Numbered from the stretch's first letter, positions 1-9,719 are shown. The stretch: 64,000 nt of DNA from Lysobacter sp. HDW10 (GCF_011300685.1 NZ_CP049864.1:1852885-1916884), one strand, 5' to 3'. The notes: generated from the sequence alone by a model not told the origin. Numbers and translations are program-made.

Positions 1-417
<417 letters not shown>

Positions 418-473
418 GTGAGATCTGGCGCGACGCAACGTTGCGCTGATGGACGGCGTGCGAGGATGCCTGC

Positions 474-1769
474 ATGAACTTGCTTGATCCTCGCACAGCG
501 CGGGCGCGCGATTTGCGTCGTATGAAATTGATTGCGTTGGCCCTACTCCTGAGTTCGGTCGCGCTTTTGGTCTTGGCGCATGTGATGGGTCGCCAGGGCA
601 TGTGGGGTTGGGTCGGCGCTTACGCCGAAGCCTCCATGGTTGGGGCTTTGGCCGATTGGTTCGCGGTTGTCGCATTGTTTCGCCGCCCACTCGGACTCCC
701 CATTCCGCACACGGCCATCATTCCTGAAAACAAGACGCGCATTGCAACGGCGCTGGCTGACTTTGTCGGCAACCATTTCCTCGCGCCCAAACAAATCGTG
801 GCGCGGATTGAAGCATGGAACCCGGCATTGGCCCTCGGCGCGTTTTTCTCGCGACCCGCTCAGGTTCGAAATCTGTCACGGCAGTTGCAATCTTGGGTGC
901 ACGCCTCTTTAGGTGCGTTGGATGCCCCGGCGCTTGAACGCGCCTTGGTATCTATCGCGCGTGATCAACTCTCGAAATGGAATGCGGCCACAACGGCAGC
1001 ACAACTCATCCGTGTACTCACTGAAGGTAATCATCATCAGCGCGTGTTGAATACAGGGCTGGTGCAGATCGGCAGGTGGGTTGATCAGACTGAAGTACGT
1101 GGCTATATCAGCGAAAAGCTCTCAGGCATGGCGCGTCGAGAGTTCCCGAAAATGACCTGGCTGGTCGACAAGGTGCATTCGACGGATGAGATTGCGGACG
1201 CACTCAGTGAGAAAGTGGCCAACGCCATCATTGATGAATTGCAGGCGGTCTTGAACGATCCGCAACACCCGCTGCGCGCTCGCTATGGACAGGAAGCGGC
1301 CAAGCTCTTGGCACGGCTTGAGGACGACGCCGAACTGCAAGGCAAAGTGGCTGACTTCAAGCAACAGCTGTTGGAAAGCGAATCCGTCAATGACTATGTG
1401 CGCCACGTGTGGCAGCGTATGCGCGATTGGCTGAAGGAGGACCTCGCGTCGCCAAACTCTGTGGCCATGGGGTATTTCGAATCATATGCAACACGCATTG
1501 GAGTGAACCTCAGAGACAACGTGCAGTGGCAAAACCTGGCGAACGCGCAAATCCTCATTGCTGCGGAACACCTCGCGGGTGCCTTACGAAAGGTAGCGCC
1601 GGACTACATCAAGGAGACCATCGAGTCTTGGGACACCCGCTTTCTCGTGAATGAAATCGAACAAAGTGTGGGCGTGGATCTTCAATTCATTCGATTCAAC
1701 GGCACACTGATTGGTGGACTGGTCGGATTGGCACTGTACGGACTCTTGCAACTTCCCCTATTCAATTGA
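474..1769 (+). CDS. DUF445 family membrane protein
   Basis: A 431-residue protein of the DUF445 (YjiN-like) family, whose biochemical role is unknown. A hydrophobic stretch near residues 18-35 and another around 40-60 (containing GALADWFAVVALFRRPLG, the family hallmark) suggest an N-terminal membrane anchor. A long, mostly helical charged middle follows, and a last hydrophobic segment at about 412-429 (GTLIGGLVGLALYGLL). The ATG at 474 has GAGG 9 nt upstream. It follows trxB and its stop lies 8 nt before the start of the GST-like gene, so the three genes may be cotranscribed. Full length for the family; function not inferable from sequence. Confidence 0.85.
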   Translation: MNLLDPRTARARDLRRMKLIALALLLSSVALLVLAHVMGRQGMWGWVGAYAEASMVGALADWFAVVALFRRPLGLPIPHTAIIPENKTRIATALADFVGNHFLAPKQIVARIEAWNPALALGAFFSRPAQVRNLSRQLQSWVHASLGALDAPALERALVSIARDQLSKWNAATTAAQLIRVLTEGNHHQRVLNTGLVQIGRWVDQTEVRGYISEKLSGMARREFPKMTWLVDKVHSTDEIADALSEKVANAIIDELQAVLNDPQHPLRARYGQEAAKLLARLEDDAELQGKVADFKQQLLESESVNDYVRHVWQRMRDWLKEDLASPNSVAMGYFESYATRIGVNLRDNVQWQNLANAQILIAAEHLAGALRKVAPDYIKETIESWDTRFLVNEIEQSVGVDLQFIRFNGTLIGGLVGLALYGLLQLPLFN

Positions 1770-1777
1770 GGCGACCT

Positions 1778-2443
1778 ATGCGCACTTTATATGTGGCAAA
1801 TAAGAACTACTCGTCATGGTCGCTGCGGCCATGGATTCTCTTACGCGTCCTGGGGATCCCCTTTGAAGAGCGTTTGGTGCCATTTGGTTCGGGCTACGGG
1901 TTCTCACCCACACAACGCGTCCCTTGTTTGATTGAAGATGGCATAACGGTGTGGGACTCGCTCTCAATCGTGGAGTTCATTGCGGAAAGCCATGCCGAAG
2001 TTTGGCCTTCCGATCGTGCCGCCCGTGCGTGGGCGCGCAGTGCATGCGCAGAAATGCACTCGGGCTTTACCACGCTGCGAGAAGTGTGCGGGATGAACTG
2101 CGGTGTTCGAGTTGAACTGCATGAAATGCCCGAGGCACTCAAGACAGAGATCGCGCGGCTCGAAGCCTTATGGGCCGACGGCATTGAGAGATTCGGTGGG
2201 CCATGGTTGGCGGGTGAACATTTCACCGCTGCGGATGCGTTCTTTGCGCCTGTGGTCTATCGCATTCAAACCTACGGATTGGACGTGAATCGAACCACCA
2301 GAGCCTATGTTGATCGCATGCTGCACCTCCATGAAATGCGCGAATGGTACGAGGCTGGTTTGACTGAAACCTGGCGCCATGAAGCCCATGAAAAAGACAT
2401 TTCGAAGTACGGGCGGGTGCTGGAGGATCTGCGCGCAGTTTGA
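1778..2443 (+). CDS. Glutathione S-transferase family protein
   Basis: A 221-residue cytosolic GST-like protein: an N-terminal thioredoxin-fold domain (about 1-80) and an all-helical C-terminal domain (about 90-215). The opening NYSSWSLRPWILLRVLGIPF places a Ser in the position usually activating glutathione, and the cis-Pro region VPCLIEDG followed by VWDSLSIVEFIAE is the glutathione-binding signature. The C-terminal domain carries the N-capping motif FTAADAFFAPV. An upstream TTG at 1766 would overlap the previous stop, but family alignment and the ATG at 1778 favour the shorter form. Substrate unknown; a detoxification or reductase role is only inferred. Confidence 0.85.
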   Translation: MRTLYVANKNYSSWSLRPWILLRVLGIPFEERLVPFGSGYGFSPTQRVPCLIEDGITVWDSLSIVEFIAESHAEVWPSDRAARAWARSACAEMHSGFTTLREVCGMNCGVRVELHEMPEALKTEIARLEALWADGIERFGGPWLAGEHFTAADAFFAPVVYRIQTYGLDVNRTTRAYVDRMLHLHEMREWYEAGLTETWRHEAHEKDISKYGRVLEDLRAV

Positions 2444-2446
2444 TTC

Positions 2447-3583
2447 GTGATCGATAACGCGCGTATCACCCAAGCCTTGCATGCCCGCATCGATGCCATC
2501 GATGCGACGGAGTGGAATGCTTTGATGCCGAACGACAATCCATTTGTCGCGCATGCGTTCTTGTCGACGCTCGAACACACGGGTTGCATCAGGTCGGACT
2601 TGGGCTGGCAATCTGCACATCTCACGCTGCACGAAGATGAAACACTGGTGGCGGCTGCACCGTGTTATGTCAAATACAACTCGCACGGAGAGTTTGTTTT
2701 TGACCATGCTTGGGCGCACGCCTATGCACAACACGGCGAAGCCTATTACCCCAAATTGCTGGTTGCATCGCCCTACTCTCCAGTGACAGGGCCGCGCTTG
2801 TTGGCCAAGTCAGCGCATTGGCGGGCTCAATTGCTCGAGACGCTTGTGTCGAGTGCGAGCCAACTAGACGTGTCTTCGGCCCATGTGAACTTTCATGCGC
2901 CGCACGAAACAGAAGCCTTTGATGATGCGTGGTGTATGCGCGAAGACGTGCAGTACATCTGGCGCAATCCCGGTGATTGGCGATCCTTTGAAGACTACCT
3001 CGCGGGCATGGACAGTAAGCATCGAAAGAACGTGCGCCAAGAGCGTAAGAAGCTTGCCGCGGCCGGCGTTCAATTTCGTTGGGTTCAAGGGCATGACGCT
3101 GAAGCGATCGATTGCCAGCGCATGTACGAACGCTACATCGGGACATTCGACCTGTATGGCAATACGCCCGCACTCACAGCATCGTTCTTCCGAGACATCG
3201 TGACGCGCATGCCTGAACAGACTGCCTTCTGTTTCGCTTCATTGGGCAAAGACGTCATCGCGGCTGCGTTCTATATGCAGTCTTCAAGCACGCTGTATGG
3301 ACGTTACTGGGGCAGCACGCACGACTTGCCTGGATTGCACTTCGAAACCTGCTACTACCAAGGCATCGAACATTGCCTGCGCACGGGGCGCGCGACGTTT
3401 GAACCCGGTGCTGGCGGTGTACACAAAATCGCGCGTGGGTTCTTGCCGGAAGTCACGCGGAGTCACCATTGGATCAAGTCCCCCAACTTCAGGCGCGCCA
3501 TTCAAAAGTGGTGTGATGAGGAACGTTCGGGCACTGCCCGTCACATTGCCGCCTTGATGCAAAGATCGCCGTTCAACAAGTGA
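2447..3583 (+). CDS. GNAT family N-acetyltransferase (DUF482, peptidogalycan-biosynthesis-like)
   Basis: A 378-residue protein of the DUF482/COG3146 group, built like FemAB/GNAT acyltransferases. Seen in the sequence: the N-terminal PFVAHAFLSTLE motif, a conserved YSPVTGPRLL stretch (~105-115), the basic SKHRKNVRQERKK segment (~187-199) and the C-terminal FEPGAGGVHKIARGF signature. The start is a GTG 3 nt after the GST-like stop, so translation is probably coupled. Substrate unknown; acyl or aminoacyl transfer is the family expectation. The next gene, aat, also has a GNAT-related fold but shows no obvious functional link. Confidence 0.8.
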   Translation: MIDNARITQALHARIDAIDATEWNALMPNDNPFVAHAFLSTLEHTGCIRSDLGWQSAHLTLHEDETLVAAAPCYVKYNSHGEFVFDHAWAHAYAQHGEAYYPKLLVASPYSPVTGPRLLAKSAHWRAQLLETLVSSASQLDVSSAHVNFHAPHETEAFDDAWCMREDVQYIWRNPGDWRSFEDYLAGMDSKHRKNVRQERKKLAAAGVQFRWVQGHDAEAIDCQRMYERYIGTFDLYGNTPALTASFFRDIVTRMPEQTAFCFASLGKDVIAAAFYMQSSSTLYGRYWGSTHDLPGLHFETCYYQGIEHCLRTGRATFEPGAGGVHKIARGFLPEVTRSHHWIKSPNFRRAIQKWCDEERSGTARHIAALMQRSPFNK

Positions 3584-3620
3584 ATCGCCAAGTGACGCGG
3601 CATTGAAGGCAAAATGACGT

Positions 3621-4358
3621 ATGCCAATCGCCCTGCCCTGTATGGATCCGATCTCGCCGGTGTTTCCACCGGTAGAGGACGCTTTGCGCGAGCCAAATGG
3701 CTTGTTGTGCATGGGTGGCAATCTTTCACCGGCGACGATACTCGACGCCTATCGGAGCGGGATATTCCCGTGGTTCTCGGGCGATGATCCGCTGCTGTGG
3801 TGGTCGCCCGATCCGCGCATGGTCTTTCAGACAGATGCCGTCCACCTCTCATCAAAGTTTCGGCGCACGCTGCGCAAGTCGAACTGGGAAGTGCGATTTG
3901 ACGAAGATTTTGCAGCGGTCATAGCGACCTGCGCGTCTACGCCACGAGCCGGCCAACAAGGCACTTGGATCGTGCCTGAAATGATTCGCGCGTACACCTC
4001 GTTAAATCGCTTGGGCTTCGCGCACTCTGTAGAAGTTTTCGCTGATAACGAACGCATCGGTGGCCTATACGGGCTTGCCATTGGTCAAATGTTTTTCGGC
4101 GAAAGCATGTTCAGTCTTGTCGAAGGCGGGTCCAAGGTGGCCTTGGCTGGCTTGGCGCATGTTCTGAACGCAGCTGGCTGGCCCCTGATTGACTGTCAGG
4201 TGGAGAATCCGCATCTCGTTTTGATGGGTGGCATCAATCTGCCGAGAGCGGACTATCTCGCGCAGGTGGCGACCCAGTGCCGGAAGCCAGGCGTCATGGG
4301 CAGTTGGCGAGGGCAAATGCCCGTCGTGCCGGCTTCTGCACTCGCAACCCTACGCTAA
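3621..4358 (+). CDS. aat: Leucyl/phenylalanyl-tRNA--protein transferase
   Basis: Transfers Leu or Phe from tRNA to proteins with N-terminal Arg or Lys, creating N-degrons that ClpS hands to ClpAP. The 245-residue length is usual. Family motifs are visible: the N-terminal [20 protein letters not shown], then YRSGIFPWF and WWSPDPRMV, then [19 protein letters not shown] and the C-terminal [14 protein letters not shown]. The ATG at 3621 fits the family N terminus. It sits just upstream of infA and near the convergent clpS-clpA, the same functional neighbourhood as in Escherichia coli, so the whole N-end-rule pathway is represented here. Confidence 0.95.
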   Translation: MPIALPCMDPISPVFPPVEDALREPNGLLCMGGNLSPATILDAYRSGIFPWFSGDDPLLWWSPDPRMVFQTDAVHLSSKFRRTLRKSNWEVRFDEDFAAVIATCASTPRAGQQGTWIVPEMIRAYTSLNRLGFAHSVEVFADNERIGGLYGLAIGQMFFGESMFSLVEGGSKVALAGLAHVLNAAGWPLIDCQVENPHLVLMGGINLPRADYLAQVATQCRKPGVMGSWRGQMPVVPASALATLR

Positions 4359-4368
4359 TCCGCGAATC

Positions 4369-4385
4369 GTGCGATAATCTCGCAC
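4369..4385 (+). promoter_or_regulatory. Candidate infA promoter with inverted repeat over the -10
   Basis: GATAAT at 4373-4378 preceded by TGC looks like an extended -10 about 43 nt before the infA ATG. It lies inside a perfect inverted repeat, GTGCGA-TAATC-TCGCAC. No good -35 was found 16-18 nt upstream. The repeat could be a binding site or the base of an RNA hairpin if transcription starts upstream. Confidence 0.35.
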
Positions 4386-4420
4386 TTTCCTGTGCCCGTT
4401 GGGCAAGAGTTATTGTTTTT

Positions 4421-4639
4421 ATGGCGAAAGACGACGTCATCGAATTTGACGGAACCATTTCCGAAACGCTCCCGAACACCATGTTCCGCGTGAAGCTCGA
4501 GAATGGACACGAAATCATTGCGCACATCTCCGGACGCATGCGTAAGAACTACATCCGAATCCTGACAGGCGACAAGGTCAAAGTGGAAATGACCCCTTAC
4601 GACCTGACCAAAGGGCGCATCACCTATCGCATGAAATAA
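4421..4639 (+). CDS. infA: Translation initiation factor IF-1
   Basis: A 72-residue S1-like OB-fold protein that binds the ribosomal A site during initiation. The sequence is almost diagnostic: [19 protein letters not shown] at the start, [20 protein letters not shown] in the middle and the ending KGRITYRMK. The ATG at 4421 gives the standard 72 residues; a longer reading to 4277 would overlap aat and is not credible. It is followed by a strong hairpin terminator shared with convergent clpA. Confidence 0.98.
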   Translation: MAKDDVIEFDGTISETLPNTMFRVKLENGHEIIAHISGRMRKNYIRILTGDKVKVEMTPYDLTKGRITYRMK

Positions 4640-4664
4640 TTGCGATAAACGATTGATTAAAAAA

Positions 4665-4693
4665 GAAAAGGCGACCTTCAAGGTCGCCTTTTC
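4665..4693. terminator. Bidirectional intrinsic terminator between infA and clpA
   Basis: A perfect 13-bp stem (4665-4677 with 4681-4693) around the loop TCA. It has A-rich 5' and T-rich 3' flanks within the stem, so it can serve both infA (+) and clpA (-), whose stops are 25 and 14 bp away. Confidence 0.85.
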
Positions 4694-4707
4694 TGTTGCC
4701 TGATGTC

Positions 4708-7002
4708 TCAGCTTTGATCGACATCCGCAGTCGCGGCCACCTTCGGTGCGGGCGTCTGCGGATCAACGCTCAGGACCAAACCTTCTTCATTGGCCGTGAG
4801 GGTCACCGAGCCACCTTGGATCAGTTGCCCGAACAAGAGCTCATCGGCCAGCGGGCGCTTCACCTTGTCTTGGATGAGGCGCGCCATCGGACGTGCACCC
4901 ATCAGCGGGTCAAAGCCGTTCTGGGCAAGCCACTCACGCGCAGCCGGCGTCGAATTGAAGGCCACATGCTTCTCCAGCAGCAGCGCTTCAAGTTCAATCA
5001 AGAACTTGTCGACGACCCGCAGGATGTGGTCCATGCCCAAGGGTTGGAACTGAACCACTGAATCCAGACGATTGCGGAACTCGGGCGTAAAGCTCTTGCG
5101 CAGAATTTCCATTGCGTCAGTGCTGTGGTCTTGGCGCGTAAAACCAATCGATCGACGTGCTGCTTGCGCGGCGCCGGCGTTGGTGGTCATCACCAAAATC
5201 ACATTGTGGAAGTTCGCTTCGCGGCCGTTCGTGTCTGTGAGCACACCGCGGTCCATGACCTGCAACAAGATGTTGAAGATGTCCGGATGCGCCTTTTCAA
5301 TTTCGTCGAGTAACAGCACGCAATGCGGTGTTTTGACGATCTTTTCAGTCAACAAACCGCCCTGATCGAAGCCGACATAGCCCGGAGGCGCACCGATGAG
5401 ACGGCTCACCGAATGCGGCTCCATGTATTCGCTCATATCGAATCGCACGAACTCGATGCCCAACTGTTGCGCCAATTGCTTGGTCACTTCTGTCTTGCCG
5501 ACGCCGGTGGGGCCTGCAAACAAGAAACTCCCGATGGGTTTCTCTGGATTTCCGAGACCCGAGCGTGCCAGCTTGATGGAAGAAGCCAGCGTTTCGATCG
5601 CAGCATCTTGGCCAAAGATCACCATCTTCAAATTACGTTCGAGATGCTGCAGTACGTCCTTGTCGCTGGTCGTGACTTGTTTGGCCGGAATACGCGCCAT
5701 CTTTGCAACGATGGTTTCGATTTCCTCAACGTCAATGACGGCCTTGCGCTTGTCTTCGGTGAGGACGCGTTGACGTGCGCCCGCCTCATCAATGACGTCG
5801 ATGGCTTTGTCGGGCAACAGACGATCATTGATGTGCTTCACCGACAGGTCAACGGCCGCTTGAATCGAATCATCGGCATAACTCACGCTGTGGTGCGCTT
5901 CATACTTCGAACGCAAGCCACGCAGGATCTCCACGGCTTCCGACACAGTCGGTTCGACGATATCGATCTTCTGGAAACGCCTTGCCAGTGCGCGATCCTT
6001 TTCGAATACGCCACGATATTCCTGGTAGGTCGTGGAACCGATGCAGCGCAGATCACCTGAAGACAAGGCAGGTTTGATCAGATTACTGGCGTCCATCGTG
6101 CCGCCCGAAGACGAACCGGCGCCAATGATGGTGTGAATTTCGTCGATGAAGAGGATCGAGTTCGGCACCTTTTTCAAGGCCGCCAAAACGGCTTTGAGGC
6201 GCTTCTCGAAATCACCCCGGTACTTAGTGCCGGCGACCAAGCTGCCGAGATCCAGCGAAAAAATGATCGCGTCCTTAAGAACCTCAGGGACGTCGCCTTC
6301 AACGATTCGTTTGGCCAAGCCTTCTGCAATCGCGGTCTTACCGACGCCGGCTTCACCGACATATAAAGGATTGTTCTTGCGACGACGGCACAGCACTTGG
6401 ATCGTGCGTTCAATCTCGTCTGCACGTCCGACCAAGGGGTCGATGCGCCCTTCGGTCGCGGCTTGGTTGAGGTTGGTTGCAAATTCGCCGAGCGGATCGC
6501 GTTCACCGGGCTCGCCACCGCCCTCGCCTTCGGACTGTTCGCCCTGGCCTTCTTGCGCACCTTCATCTTGTTTGGACATGCCGTGCGAGATGTAATTCAC
6601 AACATCCAGACGCGTCACGCCTTGTTGGCTCAGCAAGTAAACGGCATGGGAATCTTTTTCACCGAAGATCGCCACCAAGACATTGGCACCGGTGACTTCT
6701 TGGCGTCCCGAGGATTGCACGTGGTAGACCGCGCGCTGCAATACGCGCTGGAAGCCCAGCGTAGGTTTGGAGTCCCGGCTTTCATCCCCTTCCGGCATGA
6801 CTTCCACGGACGATTGGATCGCTAGATCCAACTGAGTGCGCAACTCTTCGACATTGACCTTGCAGGCCGTCAAGACCTCCAATGCCGCAGGATTGCTTAA
6901 AAGTTCGCGCAGCAAGTGCTCGACAGTAATGAGCTCATGCCGTTGTAAACGTGCATTCCGGTAGCACTGCGCGATGGTGTGTTCAAAGTCTTTGGAGAAC
7001 AT
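4708..7002 (-). CDS. clpA: ATP-dependent Clp protease ATP-binding subunit ClpA
   Basis: The AAA+ unfoldase that feeds substrates to ClpP in the cytoplasm. At 764 residues it is the normal length. An N-terminal Clp-repeat domain (1-~145) docks ClpS and substrates, followed by an acidic Gly/Glu-rich linker (~145-170). AAA domain 1 has Walker A GEAGVGKT at 216-223 and Walker B LFIDEIH at ~284-290. AAA domain 2 has Walker A GPTGVGKT at 497-504, Walker B VLLLDEIEKAHP and an IGF loop (RRSIGFTRQ) for ClpP docking. It lies 43 bp downstream of clpS on the same strand, so the two are probably cotranscribed. Confidence 0.97.
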   Translation of the reverse strand: MFSKDFEHTIAQCYRNARLQRHELITVEHLLRELLSNPAALEVLTACKVNVEELRTQLDLAIQSSVEVMPEGDESRDSKPTLGFQRVLQRAVYHVQSSGRQEVTGANVLVAIFGEKDSHAVYLLSQQGVTRLDVVNYISHGMSKQDEGAQEGQGEQSEGEGGGEPGERDPLGEFATNLNQAATEGRIDPLVGRADEIERTIQVLCRRRKNNPLYVGEAGVGKTAIAEGLAKRIVEGDVPEVLKDAIIFSLDLGSLVAGTKYRGDFEKRLKAVLAALKKVPNSILFIDEIHTIIGAGSSSGGTMDASNLIKPALSSGDLRCIGSTTYQEYRGVFEKDRALARRFQKIDIVEPTVSEAVEILRGLRSKYEAHHSVSYADDSIQAAVDLSVKHINDRLLPDKAIDVIDEAGARQRVLTEDKRKAVIDVEEIETIVAKMARIPAKQVTTSDKDVLQHLERNLKMVIFGQDAAIETLASSIKLARSGLGNPEKPIGSFLFAGPTGVGKTEVTKQLAQQLGIEFVRFDMSEYMEPHSVSRLIGAPPGYVGFDQGGLLTEKIVKTPHCVLLLDEIEKAHPDIFNILLQVMDRGVLTDTNGREANFHNVILVMTTNAGAAQAARRSIGFTRQDHSTDAMEILRKSFTPEFRNRLDSVVQFQPLGMDHILRVVDKFLIELEALLLEKHVAFNSTPAAREWLAQNGFDPLMGARPMARLIQDKVKRPLADELLFGQLIQGGSVTLTANEEGLVLSVDPQTPAPKVAATADVDQS

Positions 7003-7045
7003 GTTTTGCCCCTAAAAGCGACTACCGGATGTTATGGGGTCGAAG

Positions 7046-7360
7046 CTAAGCTTTTTCCACCCTCGACAGCAAGGGGTGTTGGTGCACCTGAGCGTATTCA
7101 TTCACCTGCGCCACCTTGGTTTCGGCAACGTCTCGAGAATACAGCCCGCACACGGCCGAACCTTCGGTATGGACGCGCAGCATGATTTGGGTCGCGACTT
7201 CGATGTTCATGTTGAAAAAGCGCATGAGCACGTCGATGACGAAATCCATCGGTGTGAAGTCGTCGTTCATCATCAAGACGGCGAAACGCGGTGGTGGCGC
7301 GGTCTCGGGCTTGCCGGTTTGCACGGCAATTTCATGTTCGGATTGGCGTTCTGTAGGCAT
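7046..7360 (-). CDS. clpS: ATP-dependent Clp protease adaptor ClpS
   Basis: The N-recognin that binds proteins with N-terminal Leu, Phe, Tyr or Trp and delivers them to ClpAP. It has 104 residues: a flexible N-terminal tail to ~25, then the compact ClpS core. The MNDDFTPMDFVIDVL motif carries the Asn-Asp pair that binds the substrate alpha-amino group, and VHTEGSAVCGLYSRDVAETK follows. It sits directly upstream of clpA. No Shine-Dalgarno is seen, and a perfect TATAAT lies exactly 6 nt before the ATG, which suggests a leaderless transcript (separate entry). Confidence 0.96.
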   Translation of the reverse strand: MPTERQSEHEIAVQTGKPETAPPPRFAVLMMNDDFTPMDFVIDVLMRFFNMNIEVATQIMLRVHTEGSAVCGLYSRDVAETKVAQVNEYAQVHQHPLLSRVEKA

Positions 7361-7366
7361 GCGTCC

Positions 7367-7372
7367 ATTATA
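7367..7372 (-). promoter_or_regulatory. -10 element (TATAAT) 6 nt before the clpS ATG
   Basis: On the minus strand, TATAAT is followed by GGACGC and then the clpS ATG. Transcription starting 7 nt after the hexamer would begin at the start codon. No recognisable -35 lies 16-18 nt upstream. Confidence 0.5.
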
Positions 7373-7441
7373 GAAAAAAGCAGGCAGACAAGGCCCGCCA
7401 AGCGTGGAACAATGACGCTACATACTTTTGCAAGGCAACGC

Positions 7442-7906
7442 ATGACTTATCGCGAAGGTCGTTTCTGGCAGCCCGATGTCACCGTGGCAACCATCGTCGT
7501 GCGCGACGGCACCTTCTTAATGGTGGAAGAAATGGCTTCGGGACGGTGTGTGATCAACCAACCGGCGGGACACTTGGAGCCTGACGAAAGCTTGTGTGAA
7601 GCCGCCTTGCGTGAGACGCGCGAAGAAACCGGTTGGGATGTTCGCTTGACGGGCTTTGTCGGCGCCTATCAATGGAAGGCAGAAGAAACCGGCCGCCATT
7701 ACCTGCGATTTGCGTTCATGGCCGAACCGCTCGCGCTGGATGAAACGCGCACCTTGGATACCGGCATCGTGCAGGCACGCTGGATGTCATTGGCAGAATT
7801 GCATGCCGACGCAGCGCGGCACAGGAGTCCGTTGGTTCAAAAGGTCATTGACGATGCCATGGCTGGCCGAGTCTCGCCGCTCGATATGTTGGTGCATGTG
7901 TCGTGA
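7442..7906 (+). CDS. nudJ: NUDIX hydrolase, phosphatase NudJ-like
   Basis: A 154-residue Nudix protein resembling NudJ (YmfB), which hydrolyses nucleoside di/triphosphates and the thiamine precursor HMP-PP. The Nudix box is clear at about residues 44-66: [14 protein letters not shown] then RETREETGW, with the catalytic Glu pair. The preceding [13 protein letters not shown] is the NudJ-type context. The ATG at 7442 matches the family N terminus ([16 protein letters not shown]); an ATG at 7412 would add ten residues. Its stop overlaps the GTG of mnmA, and nudJ-mnmA-hflD form one unit as in many gammaproteobacteria. Confidence 0.9.
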   Translation: MTYREGRFWQPDVTVATIVVRDGTFLMVEEMASGRCVINQPAGHLEPDESLCEAALRETREETGWDVRLTGFVGAYQWKAEETGRHYLRFAFMAEPLALDETRTLDTGIVQARWMSLAELHADAARHRSPLVQKVIDDAMAGRVSPLDMLVHVS

Positions 7907-9012
7907 GCCAAGCTGAGGTGATCGTCGGTGTATCCGGCGGTGTGGACTCATCTGTCGCTGCCCTCTTGTTGCAACAACAGGGCCTTCGAGTTGCCGGTCT
8001 CTTTATGCAGAACTGGGCCGATGATGGCAGCGGTTTCTGTCGCGCTGAAGATGATCGCAAAGATGCCGTCGCGGTGTGCGGAAAGCTGGGAATTCCGATT
8101 CATTTCCGTGATTTCTCCAACGAGTACATGGAAGGCGTCTTCAAACATTTTCTAGACGAGTACGCCGCGGGCAGAACGCCTAACCCGGACGTGCTCTGCA
8201 ATCGCGAAGTGAAATTCAAGCACTTTCTAGATGCGGCGATGGCATTGGGTGCGACGCAAATTGCCACCGGACATTACGCGCGCGTTGTGCGCGAAGACGG
8301 CCGCGCCAAGCTGGCGCGCGCGGTGGACACGAGCAAAGACCAGTCCTACTTCTTGCACCAGTTGGGAGAGGCGCAGTTGGATGTCACGCGCTTCCCGCTC
8401 GGAGAAATCGAAAAGACGCGTGTGCGCGAAATGGCTCGGGCTGCGGCACTGCCAACGGCCGCAAAGAAGGACTCGACGGGCATTTGCTTTATTGGCGAGC
8501 GTGATTTTCGGGCATTTCTTTCGAACTACTTGCCGATGCAGGATGGCGAAATCAAAGATCCCGCGGGGGTCACGCTGGGCACGCATCACGGTGTGTACTT
8601 CCACACCTTGGGACAACGTGGTGGCTTGCAGTTAGGCGGTGTGCGCGGTCGTGAACAAGCGCCTTGGTACGTGGTGGCAAAAGACGTGTCTCGAAACGTG
8701 CTGGTTGTCGACCAAGGACATGATTCCGAGTGGATGATGAGCCAGCGTGTTGAGACCGAAGCGATGCATTGGATCTCGGGCACGGCACCGGCGCGTTCTT
8801 TAGAGTGCCTTGCACAGACACGTTATCGTCAAGCCGCACAGCACTGCAGAATTGATGTGAACGACGATGGCACGGTCACTGCACATTTCGCGGAACCACA
8901 ACGTGCCGTTACGCCTGGGCAATCTTTGGTCTTATATGACGGCGACCTGTGCTTGGGCGGCGCCGTGATTGCGCAAATTGATGCGCCCATTCCTCCAGCA
9001 TTAGGCCATTGA
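7903..9012 (+). CDS. mnmA: tRNA-specific 2-thiouridylase MnmA
   Basis: Installs sulfur at C2 of the wobble uridine (U34) of tRNA-Lys, -Glu and -Gln, using ATP and a persulfide relay. The 369-residue protein starts with the PP-loop SGGVDSS at ~11-17. The two catalytic cysteines lie in [13 protein letters not shown] (~residue 100) and [13 protein letters not shown] (~195), and YFLHQL and GQRGGL are conserved. The GTG start at 7903 overlaps the nudJ stop by 4 bp, pointing to coupled translation. Confidence 0.97.
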   Translation: MSQAEVIVGVSGGVDSSVAALLLQQQGLRVAGLFMQNWADDGSGFCRAEDDRKDAVAVCGKLGIPIHFRDFSNEYMEGVFKHFLDEYAAGRTPNPDVLCNREVKFKHFLDAAMALGATQIATGHYARVVREDGRAKLARAVDTSKDQSYFLHQLGEAQLDVTRFPLGEIEKTRVREMARAAALPTAAKKDSTGICFIGERDFRAFLSNYLPMQDGEIKDPAGVTLGTHHGVYFHTLGQRGGLQLGGVRGREQAPWYVVAKDVSRNVLVVDQGHDSEWMMSQRVETEAMHWISGTAPARSLECLAQTRYRQAAQHCRIDVNDDGTVTAHFAEPQRAVTPGQSLVLYDGDLCLGGAVIAQIDAPIPPALGH

Positions 9013-9058
9013 CGGGTATCCTAGGGCACGTTTCGATGGGTGATGGAGTGTCCGGCAC

Positions 9059-9661
9059 ATGAGTATGGAATCACGCGTCTTGGCCTTGGGTGGCCTCGCG
9101 CAAGCGGTGCAAATCGTTCGCAAGATTGCAGACACCGGTCATTCCGACCATGCAGCTGTTCGCGCTTTGATGGGCAGCGTATTCGCGATTGACGCGCCCA
9201 ACGTTGAAGCGGTTTATGGCAATCGCCATGAGATTCGCCAGGGTTTGCAGCGCCTGCAGAAGCAGTTGAGCGAAGGAAATACGGATCCGAACTTCACCCG
9301 ACTGGCCATGTCTGTCATGGCGTTGGAGCGTACCTTCTCTCGCGATCATGAGGTGATGGAACAGGTCCATAAGGCGATTCTGGCGGTACCGCGACCAGAC
9401 GCGCAGGACGGCAATGCATCGCCGGAAGTCATCAAAGCCTTTGCGCAGATTTATGCGACGCATATCAGTCCCTTGAAGCCGCGTGTCATGGTGCAAGGCA
9501 ATCCGCACTACTTGGCGCAAGATCATGTGGTGGACGAAATTCGCGCCATTTTGTTGGCTGCTTTGCGCGCTGCGGTGCTGTGGCGCCAACTAGGCGGTTC
9601 AACCTTGGACTTCTTGTTTAAGCGCGGCGCGATGTCTGCCGTTCTCGCCGAGAAGTTATAA
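9059..9661 (+). CDS. hflD: HflD-like protein (high frequency lysogenization protein D homolog)
   Basis: A 200-residue, mostly helical protein of the HflD family, peripheral to the inner membrane. In E. coli it titrates the phage lambda CII protein; its wider role is unsettled. Family features include RVLALGGLAQAVQIV near the N terminus, GLQRLQKQL, VMALERTF and the C-terminal RAAVLWRQLGGSTLDFLFKR. It follows mnmA by 46 bp, the usual order. ATG at 9059 is used; ATG at 9065 is possible. A strong hairpin follows the stop. Confidence 0.92.
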   Translation: MSMESRVLALGGLAQAVQIVRKIADTGHSDHAAVRALMGSVFAIDAPNVEAVYGNRHEIRQGLQRLQKQLSEGNTDPNFTRLAMSVMALERTFSRDHEVMEQVHKAILAVPRPDAQDGNASPEVIKAFAQIYATHISPLKPRVMVQGNPHYLAQDHVVDEIRAILLAALRAAVLWRQLGGSTLDFLFKRGAMSAVLAEKL

Positions 9662-9681
9662 GCGCAAACATGGAGTGATAA

Positions 9682-9707
9682 AAAAACCCGCCTTTCGGCG
9701 GGTTTTT
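9682..9707. terminator. Bidirectional intrinsic terminator between hflD and acnB
   Basis: An 11-bp perfect stem AAAAACCCGCC / GGCGGGTTTTT around the loop TTTC. Its A- and T-runs serve both convergent genes: the hflD stop is 20 bp to the left, and the acnB stop 13 bp to the right. Confidence 0.88.
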
Positions 9708-9719
9708 CGTCAGGGCGAT

